From assembly GCA_025642075.2 (NCBI GenBank), contig JAODUO010000051.1, positions 119,501-183,500 of the forward strand: a stretch of DNA of 64,000 bases, given 5' to 3'. The notes beneath the pieces are model-generated. The model did not search any database and had not been told where the DNA came from. It was given only the letters and a program-made list of their open reading frames with translations. The stretch's first letter is position 1. Each line of letters opens with the position of its first letter. Made by a program: the position numbers and the translations under genes. Source of the stretch: Ridgeia piscesae. Taxonomy: Eukaryota; Annelida; Polychaeta; Sabellida; Siboglinidae. This document shows, piece after piece, positions 12,185-25,500 of this stretch.

Positions 12185-13931
12185 CAAGAGTTGACAATCA
12201 CATGGTGTACTGGTATATAATAAACCATGGTTATAATTATTATCTGAAAACTATTAAATAGAATCAATGCGTGTGCACACAACATGTAATGTTTGCATCA
12301 GGAACACCAGCAGGGTGTGAATCTGCCACACACAACACTGAATCGATATTACCATAAACTATCCAAGTGAACAAAATGGTTAGACAAACAACTGACAATG
12401 CATTTGCATTACAACACTAAATGCAATCAGTCACAACTGTATTTTGTATTATTAGAAAATTTTAATTGATATCATCTGACAGGAATACATAATTAAAAAA
12501 AATCAAAAAACAAGTATGCACAAATTCACTTTTCTGGATAACACTGCTAACTTTGTTTTGAACTCTTCTTTTGTGGAAACACATCATCCGTCACCATGGC
12601 TGTCAAACACCCTACTTGAACGATTGTTTCTACCTGAAAAATTGACAAATTACAAAACCAGTACAGTTGTTTCCCACAAGCATGAGTTCTTAATAGTGGT
12701 TATTACAACAGGACATTTTGCATTGCCTAACAATATCCAGCATTTTCTCTAGTTGATTATCCTCTGTATGTCTAATGACATCCCAAATATGAATAGGGTA
12801 TGTGTCATTTAATACATATTAGGTTTTATGTGGGGTATGTGTGTGTAAAATAGTTATGACATTGCTTTATTGACTAATACAATGTAACTTTATAATAGGA
12901 CTGACGTAGACTTGTTCAAATTAGTGTCTTTGCAAGAGTGACACTGTTGGTGGCACTGCAGTCAAGTAACAATTCTTATTTACTCTGCTCATTTCTCCTG
13001 TTCAAGTGTCTGTTTGTGGCTATATTCTCCTGGTCTATCCCATATCCTTTTTTCTTGTTCAGTGTCTCTGTGCCAGGTGGCCTTCTCTTCACCTCTTATC
13101 TGGTGTTTCTATAATAAAGCAATGTTAACAGATATATAAGCGCTACGTGAGAAAAATATAACAGTTATTAAAATATAATGAACAAAATAAAAACCCATCA
13201 ATACATATACAATAGATGTATTTTAAAGACTACATGAAAGTCCTCCAAGATATAGTTAAGCAGTAACTACAAGGCAACGTATTTATTACAGGTTCAAGCA
13301 TTTTTGTATTTTTCAATAATAAATTTTCCACAAACAAAACGTAGAACAAATAAAATAAAACAAATAAAATAAAAGTTTATCGTGAAACTGAGATAATGTG
13401 CTAAAAACAAAAGAAAATATAAAATCCATGAAATTATGTAATTTAAAAAGTTTATCGTGAAAAACAGAATTTTTTAAAGATAACATCCATGAAATTATGT
13501 AATTATAGGGTATCCGGAAGTGGGAGACACTGGGAACATTCTGCCTATAGTACATTAGTACATAGTACAGTATCTAATGTATCTACTTGGGCTCGGGACT
13601 CCGCTTTGGTTGCTCCTTACAACGTTCCTCTGGCGAGAAATGTCACGACCTTCAACCCTCACAACTGACTACTGTGCTACGAGAAAGGGAGGGAGTATCT
13701 GCCCCTAAGCCCGGCGTTCCATTGCCGGATGTGACCCTCCATATTGCGAGCATCACGTGATACACCCTTTGCCACGAGGCATCGAATACACATCAGTTAC
13801 AATTATAGTAGCAATTTCCTTTCTTTATATACCATATAGTGTTTGACTGGCGAGATTGTGGTGTCAACTTGTCTTAACTTAAACTGATATAACTATTTCC
13901 AGTGAAGTTATTTGTATTGTAGAATGGCGTT
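12185..13931. other. Intergenic, no gene seen
   Basis: AT-rich sequence with no conserved frame. I looked here for the catalytic half of the Ulp1 domain and saw nothing convincing. Confidence 0.5.
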
Positions 13932-14690
13932 AAAACATCGTTTATATGTTATATTATATCATATGATACATTAAACATGTTAACATGTGAAACTATAATT
14001 ATTCATCCATGCACAGTTATGGATAGGTATGTTTTACACCAGGCGACGTGAAACCAAGATGGCGCACACATCGTCGCCATTTTGTCCTTCATAAAATGTA
14101 ACAAGGAATTACTTTAAAATGTTGATACATAATTCGTATAATTCCATATAACTCAAATTTGTAAACAAGAATACATAACATAAAATAATAAACATATAAT
14201 TAACAGATGTAGACTAAGACAACTTTAGTTATTTTATTAAAGATATTATCGACACCAATCAGCATAGTGATCGTAATTTTGTTTTCCACATGCGTGTTGG
14301 CTTAAACAGGCAAAAACATCGTTTATATGTTATATTATATCATATGATACATTAAACATGTTAACATGTGAACCTATAATTATTCATCCATGCAGATTTA
14401 TGGATAGGAATGTTTTACAACAGGCGACGTGAAACCAAGATGGCGCACACATCGTCGCCATTTTGTCCTTCATAAAATGTAACAAGGAATTACTTTAAAT
14501 GTTGATACATAATTCGCATAATTCCATATAACTCAAATTGGTAAACAAGAATACATAACATAAAATAATAAACATATAACAGATGTAGACTAAGCCAATT
14601 TATTTTATTTAAGATATTATCAACACCGATCAGCATAGTGATCATAATTTTGTTTTCCACATACGTGTTAGCTTAAACAGGCAAAAGCAC
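13932..14690. repeat. 381-bp tandem duplication (two copies)
   Basis: Copy 1 begins AAAACATCGTTTATATGTTA at 13932 and copy 2 begins identically at 14313, giving a period of 381 bp. The copies differ by scattered substitutions and small indels. Each contains AAGATGGCGCAC followed by an inverted GTCGCCATTTTG. Copy 2 ends near 14690. Confidence 0.9.
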
Positions 14691-16420
<1,730 letters not shown>

Positions 16421-17967
16421 AATCCAGTTAGTGATTTTTATCACACAATAATATACTAATGGGAGTACAAATCGTGTGTTTTTATATTACAACAAATTGA
16501 TTTGCAACATTTTCATGATTTATTTATCCCAAAAAAGGCGTGGTGATCAAACCATATGGTAGGATATATGCTGTGTATGTGCGGGGGAGGGAGTAATATT
16601 TACTAATGTATCGTAGCAACGTCTACAGAACGCTGTCTTAACTAAATGCATGTTGTTTAACGTATTGCAAATCACATTGATGTGCATATATATTGGTCGA
16701 TGTTGCAATCTGCAGTGTACGTATCAATTTGCTAAAAGTATAATGGCCCAAACTATATATTCATCCTAATATTGGCCCCCTATGTCCAAATCCTATGGTT
16801 CAACCAGGGGAGTGTCTACCTGGCCGATGTTGCTGGTAATTTAGGCCAGCTAAGTAAAATATTGTCAATAACAAATAGGTTGAAATAGGTAGCCTAGGAA
16901 ACTAGGTAAATTGTAAAAAATACCATGCGACATGTTATCGCGGTATCCGTGCCTTCGTGTGCAATCTAATAGTAGATAACTTCTAACGGAAGTTGCAATA
17001 GCCTGTTGTTTTTGCTGAACATTTCACCATATTTTGCAATTAACTCGTCGTGGTAAGCATCGTTTCCTTATATAAACAGTAGTCGATGATTTATGAGTAA
17101 CAGTGCAGGACTTACAGCGATTTATACCGTTGTTGACTTGGTAATAGAATAATAACGCAATATCAAGTCTTCTACATTAGTTTTCTTCTACGTTGGTAAA
17201 CGATACCGGAGGCGGAGGCCAAGAGCTTTATTGTGCTGCCTGCACTGAGACGGAGTCACCGAGACTAGGCGAGGCGTGGGATCCTATGCCCTGTGTAATT
17301 TCGACAGTACAATTTCTACGGTAATTAATATCCTCTTCAGTATGTCGCTTAACACAATTTATTTCCAAAAAGCTACCACTGGTAGTGTCAGTGGTAGTGA
17401 CTAGTCTTTCATGTCTTAGTGCAGGTCTCTCTGAATTACCAACACAGTGACAAATATTACAAATTGTCATTTAATTATGTATATACTTATGATGATCAAA
17501 ACAAATAAATTATAAATTTCACTTCCGAATTATTGATTTTAAACTTCACGACGATGGGCGATAATAAGTCATGTTTTCAACGCACCGATGGCGATGTCAG
17601 CAGATGGAGCAACATGAGCGTAAATAACCAAGGCCATTCCTGTAAATAACCCCTGATTTTCAAGTTGTTTGGGACATACAAAGAGCTGATTACAGAGGAA
17701 CACAGGATCCTATGATCAGAACTGTCCCAAGGTAAGGTATACCACTCCAAAATTAGGGCATGTGTGGCTTGGGACATAACATCCATAGGCTTCATCACTA
17801 GTCTATACGTTTATATGATTTTTCCCTTACAAGTCTGGGTGGGTCAGGCTTTTTGACTGACCAAGTCTGGATCTGTCTGATTGGATGGGGTGAAATATGC
17901 CAGAGTATTCCAGTATTATGTGAGTATTGATCACCGTTTGTGCATGTCTTCCAGCCTCCAGGTGAGC
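16421..17967. other. Region upstream of RIOK3; promoter not identified
   Basis: RIOK3 transcription must start in or before this span, but I see no distinct TATA box or CpG-rich block. An 80-codon - strand frame at 17228-17470 (with CNICHC) is unrecognised and unsupported. Confidence 0.4.
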
Positions 17968-19579
17968 ATGAGTGCCACAGAAGTACTGCGAGGGGACAGT
18001 GTCCCGCTGTCCAATGACCCAGCGGCCACACAGATGTCCAGCGGTGCCTTGAGTGGAACACAGGGAAGTCCATGGGGTGTGGTGAAGGTTCCACCCTGGG
18101 GTTCCCCCGGTGTTGTGGCTGCCCCGACATGTTCTCTTGAAGACGTCATGAGTGAGGAGCTTGTGAAACAACTTCAGCAGGAGGAGCTTCCTCAGGAGGG
18201 GCAACCAAGGTGACCTCACCTAGTCCCACTTTCTGAATAATAATTGTGGATTTAGTGAAATAGTAAAACTTGTCTGTTGTACACATTATTAGGATTATGA
18301 GGTCGATTCTGGATTTTTTTGGGGTTAATTTATGAAATTATTTGGTAGGTGGCACCATTCAATTATGTATGCATAAATATACTGCTGCATTACCAGTGAT
18401 TTATGTGATAAAGTTTGTTTGTATTTAAAACCAATCACTGCCATCAAGGAAAGCCAAACCAACACCAACTTTTCATGTGTGACAGTTCTAAGACAATATA
18501 TAAATGTTTATACGATGGCCGTTATTTTCAATAGAATGCTAAAAGCCCTGTATAGTGTATATCATTAATTAAAACAATCCTGCCTGTACAGGGTGACTGA
18601 ACCAGTGGCTGAGATGACCCCGTTCCTGGACTTTGGAGATGGGGAGGTGAGCAGTGACCTATTGCTGGCCCAGATGCTGCAGCATGAGTTCGACAGAGAA
18701 CACGACTCACTGCTGCAGATTGAGGAGAACCACGTCAACAAGGCCAGCAGAGGTCAGTGTCACACATAAGTTATCCTCAAATCTAACTTGACTGTTCAGT
18801 AACTGATTAATTGAAAGAATGATTCTCCAAATTAGTTAACTGTGATTGACTGTAATCCTGGCCTGGGTGGCGCAGGCTATGAATGTTAAACATGTTTTTG
18901 ACATGCATCTTTTTATATGTTCTGGTGATGAGACTTGTCAAATATACATGAATCAGAAACTGTATTGGTATTTGGTTGAATATTTAATAAATGACACATT
19001 GATTATGGCTACGCCATGTGACTGTGCCGATACTGATCGATGATGGATAATCTGTTAGGTACAGCATTGTACTTGTCTCAAAGTTATGATCAGTGTCATC
19101 AAGCAGATTCCCATTGTCCAGGAAACACAATTCTTGATTGAATTAAGCCCCCTCTATTGTCTGCAAGCTTACTTAAATGGGGGGATTAGTGACCTATTGT
19201 TTACCAAGCGGGCCACATCACCCTGACTGGTTATTTGGGTCAGTTGAATGTGTGCCGTTCAATGTCAACAGAGCCGATCAGTGAATAATGCAGTCATCTA
19301 CTGCTGATAACATCAACAATAATGATGGAAATAACATTTCACTAATTTGGCGAAGATTTTAAATTTATTTTCACCAAATAGCAAACCGTTTAGCCTATGG
19401 CACAATTGGCGATCGACAGTTCTAGCCTAGAACTTTTATTGCATTAACCAATGAGTGAACATGTGTGATTTCAGTGAAGGTATCCTTTGAGAACTTCCGC
19501 TCTGTTCATCCCTCATTGGCAGATGAGAATGATGATTCTGATGACAGTGACGACTGGGAAGATTCAGCAGGCCCTGCAG
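17968..19579 (+). CDS. RIOK3: RIOK3 N-terminal exons 1-3 (non-kinase region)
   Basis: These exons encode roughly residues 1-169. Exon 1 carries a Ser/Gly/Pro-rich stretch and the conserved [16 protein letters not shown] helix. Exon 2 has [19 protein letters not shown], matching the family's tandem helical motif. Exon 3 has [13 protein letters not shown] followed by an acidic Asp/Ser run ([11 protein letters not shown]). Donors and acceptors are AAG|GTGACC, ACAG|GGTGAC, AGAG|GTCAGT, TCAG|TGAAGG and GCAG|GTATTG. Intron 3, which follows, is 3.65 kb and contains a retrotransposon in the opposite orientation. Confidence 0.9.
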
Positions 19580-22500
19580 GTATTGTCACACACTCATAGT
19601 CATTATGTTATGTGTTTCTAGACAACTTTGGACATTCCTGAAATAATCATGACATAATCTTAGATTACAACTGGTCAACATTTGCAATAGAAAGTCTTGC
19701 ACGCGAAAACGAAGTTGGGGGGCAGGAAATCCACATTCTACGTGTTAACATATAGGACTTTGTTTTGTTTTTGTTTGTAATAATCGAACTGTTCCCAAAT
19801 AGCGTGTTTCAGTTATATTGTCCGAAAGATTATTACAAGCAGAAGCAGTGGAACACTTTACCGGTGACAGTGATCACGGAAATCATGAATTTTAATCAAT
19901 TATTATGGTTTTTACCATGGCATAAGCGGCAAGTACTTGTGTTTGGTGATCTAATAATGAAGAGTGCTATTTTTCGTGCAGTACAACCTGTTTGGGACAA
20001 ACGTCTACATGTGTTATGATTATGTGTGTTTGGAACATGTCAGATATAAGTGCTTATCTAAACCACAACGTACAGCAATGTAAAATGCAAATCCTGTAAA
20101 AGACACATACGGCCTAAAATCATGTTTAGTATCTGTATCTGTAACTGGCAAAATGTCCTAGGGACACATCACGCCAGTGCACATGGTGGGTCATCTGACT
20201 TAATTTACAGATTTAAGTTGTTGGCCACAGAAGGTGTAACTATTTGGTGTAGGTTTTCTTGAGGGGTAATGTCATTGTGAAGCATTTGGTGGGATTGAAT
20301 TTCATAAGCCAGGTGTTTTGCCATTCCTCAAGTTTGATTAGATAATTTTGGAGGAGAGAAATGTCATTGTCTGATTTAATTGGTTGATATGGTAGGCAGT
20401 CATCTGCAAAAAGGCGAACGTTTGAAGTGAGATTGTTGGGTAGGTCATTTATGTAAAGTAAGAAAAGTAGGGGCCCCAGTACGGTTCCCTGTGGTACCCC
20501 TGAGGTGACTTGAATTGGTTTGGATGCTGATCCATTTATTACAACCTGTTGAGTTCTTTCTGCAAGGAAGCTTTCTATCCATGACGATATTGGGCCTGTG
20601 ATGCCATAGTATTTTAGTTTGTGGATTAGTCTTTTATGTGGAACTTTGTCGAATGCTTTAGTGAAGTCTAGAATGGCCATGTCTACATATTTCTTTTCAT
20701 CTAGATATTTGCTTATGTCATGGACAGTCTGAATTAATTGAGTTTCTGTTGATCTTTTTGCACGAAAACCATGTTGGTGGTCAGTTAGGATTTGATGTTG
20801 TTCAAGGTGTTTCATGATGTGGCTATGAATTATGTGTTCAAGAAGTTTAGAAATCACAGGTGTTAAGGATATTGGTCTGTAGTTTGAAGTTTCTGCCCTG
20901 TTTCCTTTCTTGAAAATTGCTGTTATGTTTGCTTCGTTCCAGGCTTTGGGGACTTGACCAGAGTCAACTGATGATTGGAAGATGTCATGTATTATTGGTG
21001 TTAGGTGGTAGGCATATCTGTTTAGAAACCATGGTGGAATGCCATCTGGTCCTTGCGATTTAGAGGTGTTAATTTTTGATAGTTGGTCATGTACTCCTTT
21101 AAGTGAAATTGTTAATTTGGGTATTTTTCCATGTGGGCTGTCATTCATATTTGGCAATTTGGAATTTCCTTGACACTTTTGAACTGATTGCCTAAGGCTT
21201 CTGCTTTTTGTTTGTCATCGCTAATTATGTTTCCACAATGTTGAGGTCCCCAATACCCTGGTTATCTTGTCTAAGTTTGGAAATGAAACTCCAGAATGCT
21301 TTTGGTTTGTCTGTTATTGCAGTTGTTAGGAATTGATTTATATAGGACAGTCTAGCAGAACGAAGGTGTTTGTGCATGTCTTTCCTGATGTTACAAAACT
21401 CTTGCCAGTCTTCTGGATTTCTAGATATTTTTGCTTTCTTATATAATCGTTTCTTTCTTTTGCAAATTTTTTTCAAGTCTTTATTTAACCAGGGAAGGTT
21501 GTATCTGGAAGTTGTAAGACGGACTGGTACATAGTGTTTCATAATGTTGACATTTTTTGTTGAAACAAGGTTCCATTTGTCATTGTCTGTCATGTTTTGG
21601 TTTAGAGAGAAGTGTTCATGTGTGAAGTCATCGAGAGATTTCTGGATGTTAAGGTGGTCAGCTTTATTTCTGAATTTTTTTTTCTCGTTTAGGGCGATTT
21701 GTTTGCGTTTGGGTGAGATATTTACATCAATGATAACTGTGTTGTGGTCTGCTATGCCGTCTACTACATTTAGTTTCTTTATTAACCCAGGTCTATTTGT
21801 GAAGACATCATCTAGGATATTTTTTGCATTTCCTTGTTTATGTGTGGGTTCATTGACATGTTGGATTAGTCCATGTTCCTCTACGAGAGAGAGAGAGAGT
21901 AGTTTGTTGGCAGCAACTGTACTATATCCACTGTTAGGTGTGACATGGTGATTTTCCCAGTTTATGTTAGGAAGATTGAAATCGCCGGTAATTATGACAT
22001 TATGTGTGTTTATCTTGTTTCCTAATTTAGATAGAGATAGATCTAGTTCTTCAATTTGAGTTCCTTGAGAGTCATGTGGGGCACGATAGAAGGTGCATAT
22101 GACTATGGGTTTCATTCCTTTTATTTCAGTTTCTCCAAATGCTCTCACTGTTAGTGTTTAGGTTTGTTAGATGAGTTGTGATGAGATCAGCTTTGGATAT
22201 TTGGAATACCTCCCCTCCAGTAGTGCTTGTTTCACTGTCTTTTCTAAAAACATTAAAGTGTTCTGGGAAAATTTCTCCGTTTTTAACTGAGGGATCTAAC
22301 CATGACTCTTCATGGTCTCTTCTTTTGTTTATAGGTTTTCTTGTTATTGTGTTGTTACTACTTGTAGTTGTTTTGTTTGAGTTATGATTGTTGCCATTCA
22401 GGGGGTCAAAAGGGTTATCGGTCGGGATTTCGCTATCTTCGAAGAAGGAATTTGTGAAGTTGAAGTTATTGCAGTCAGGGCAAGCCCAAGAACATGAAGA

Positions 22501-25500
22501 GTGTATTAATTTTTTGTATGCATTGTCATCTATTGCACAGCATTGTGTGTGTATCCATTTTTGGCAGTGGTCACAATGGATTGCTTTGTGGTTATTAAGG
22601 ACGTCCCTGTGGCATTTGCCACAGGGTGCAGAGCAATCTGAACAATGCCATGTGTCAAGGTTTCGGTAAGTGCTATTAAATTCATGTGTGGATATTCCAG
22701 CGCATTTGATGTGAACTGATTTGTAAATCGCTAATGTCTACGATAGTGTGGTAAACTCAGTATTAAATTGAACTTTTAAGATAAGAAAGGTATAACACAA
22801 GATATTTATGACCTGATTTTCCTAGTATTCATCAGTCAGAAGCTACAACTGTCGTTCATCGTTAGAATATTATTCTTGTGTCCAGTCCTCAATCAGCTCC
22901 AGTCGCGCAACGTTTCGCCATGTATCGTGACCCACTTACAGGACCTATACAATATTATTAAGTGAATTTTAAAGAAAACTGTTGTAAGATCACAGAGCAT
23001 AGAACTTCCTTATCCATATTTTGTCGACAACTGAAGAATTGTGAAGCAGCAACATTGTCCTGTGCATTGTAGGTAACAAATGCACAGCTAACATTCTCCA
23101 AATTGAATTATCTGTTTTAATTTTTGTAAGAACTGTTTTAGAATGTCAACATTTGATGAAGTTTGCATCAAACAAAGCCCTTTAGAATACAACTTTGAGA
23201 TCTTACTTGGTGCTTTTTGTTGATTCATCTCAGATGTGACGCCTAATTTCAACAAGACTGGTATTATGGGCAAAGGGAAGAACATTGTCACAAAACATGA
23301 TGCGACAATTTGTGGACGAAAAAACATGGCAAGAGTGATGGAAAGTGTGAGTGTATTTTAGTCTCAACATATCGGACATTCTTCAGCATTTTATTTCATA
23401 ATTGTTTATGAACAAAATCGTGCGTTCACAAATCTTTAGCAGACAGTTTTGCACGGATACAGTTTTATGTTTTGAAGAATTCACCAGCGATGTATAACAG
23501 TTGGTTCAGTAAGTTGCACAAACTGGCATAAAATATGTGATGCAATGTTCACCTGAAGTGTTTGTTTCTGTCAGTTTCCACCAGGGTTTGAGACTGGTGA
23601 CGGCTCCAAGTTTGACATGAAACTGTCAAATCGCGTCTACAACGAACTGAAGCTGCACAGTGTCGCAGACAGCAAACGCAGCAGACGGTTGCACGAAAAG
23701 AAGGAACACTCGACCGCAGTAAGTTTAACATTGATGTCTGTGCTCTAGTTAGAGTCTACAAGCCTGTGTATTTATATCATAGGAACATGCTGAGGATAAA
23801 CACACTTCTGCAGGAATCGTTCACATATGCAACGCGTGACTTGATAAGCAAGGGGGGTCAACCCCTGAAAGCGTCCCATCATTTTATGAAACCCACTTGG
23901 AGACCCCACAGGGTACGCACAAAATCACCAAGACATGGGTGCACCACATTTACATTTGTTGTTATTTAATTTCTATTGTATGCTGTGCATATTTTAATAA
24001 TACTTGTGCTTGTTTCAAAGATAACTGAATTCGGCATGAAATAATTTTAAATATACAAGTCTACTTTTAAGTTAAACATACCCTGTGCGTTTCCACAGAA
24101 TGCTGTGTAAATCTACAAACACTTTGTTGATTGATATTTTAAAACGTAGCATATTCTAACATTTTCACTAAAAGCCATAATAGGAAATACCCCTAGAGCA
24201 TCGCAGATACACAAATTGGTCCAGTGACATAACTATCCAGAAGCCTGCACTGGTTGTCAAAGGAAAGGGACTGACCCACACAGCAGTTCCCGTTTTCAGG
24301 GTGCATTGTTCAGAAGGGTTAATAACTTAATGTTGACATTGCTGCAGACGACAAGGTACACATGGGGTTAATATTGGCTATGATGTGGTACACAAGGGGT
24401 TAATGTTACCCCTGTTGTAGGTGAGTGCAGTGGATGCGAAGACGCGTCTCATCCTCTACAAACTTGTCAACCAGGACCTGCTTGAGTCAGTCAACGGTGT
24501 CATCAGTACGGGCAAGGAGTCCGTCGTGTTCCACGCTGTTGGCGGCAGGTCAGTGAGTAGGGCATCCTCTAGGTGGCGCAGTTACATGAATCGATTAAAA
24601 AGAAATAACGGTACCACAACAAAGTTTCTTGTTTTCGAACATCATATTAAAATATTCACATAGTAAATGAAGGTCATCAGTGATACACACATCAGTGATA
24701 CACTGGTCAGTGATACACACATCAGTGATACACTGGTCAGTGATAAACACATCAGTGATACACCTGTCAGTGATACACCTGTCAGTAAGATCTAATGGGG
24801 ATAAAAAACATAAATATCAACTGCATTACAATTACCAATTTATCAAAATATAATTATATTAACTTGGTTCAGTTGAAGGCTATCTTTAAACCTGACGATT
24901 TGCAATTCTCCTATTCATAATTACTAAATAGCTGTTATAGGTAGCTTACATTCATGTCACACTCAAAATGTATACAATGCAAGTGATACATTTTTTAATA
25001 TGGGAAGATTTACTTTCCGATGTCATGTTGACAGTCAATAGAGTTGCTGACTGTGTGTTGACAGCAAGGTGCTGACAGCGAAGGATGGGACGGAGCTGGG
25101 AACCGTGCCCAAGGAGTGTGCCATCAAGGTGTTCAAGACGACCCTGACAGACTTCAAGAACCGGGCACAGTACGTGAAGGGGGATGTCCGTTTCTTCAAG
25201 GACGAGTTCAAGAAACAGAATCCTCGCAAGATCATGAAGATCTGGGCAGAGAAGGAGGAAACAAATCTGAGGAGGTCAGTGGAACTTCTCTAGTTCTGTT
25301 TGTAAGTTCACGATGGGAAATATCGTGTCATGTTGAAAATCATGTCCAGAAAATGTATACTAGCCTATTTTAATACACAGCCTGATGTCATATTGAGTCA
25401 CCTGACATATTGTGACCAAAGAGTGATATACACAGCACGGACAGGATATTATGACTTGACAAAAATTTGGATTTTATTATCCTATTTTCCGCCAAAAAGT

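Larger units (their letters stand above)
20180..22675 (-). mobile_element. Broken non-LTR retrotransposon (Jockey/CR1-like) in RIOK3 intron 3
   Basis: On the - strand, in order: a PHD-type finger (~22660-22440: [36 protein letters not shown]), an apurinic endonuclease piece (~22320-21225: [26 protein letters not shown]) and a reverse transcriptase (21157-20240: [48 protein letters not shown], catalytic FADD). The first ~90 residues of the endonuclease are missing. The frame breaks between endonuclease and reverse transcriptase (near 21225) and again near 20238. The element stops at about 20190, before the end of the reverse transcriptase region. It is non-functional and lies antisense to RIOK3. 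Confidence 0.88.

Noticed and set aside
17228..17470. 80-codon - strand frame with CNICHC
   Set aside because: A single short frame with no recognised domain and no clear splice partners.
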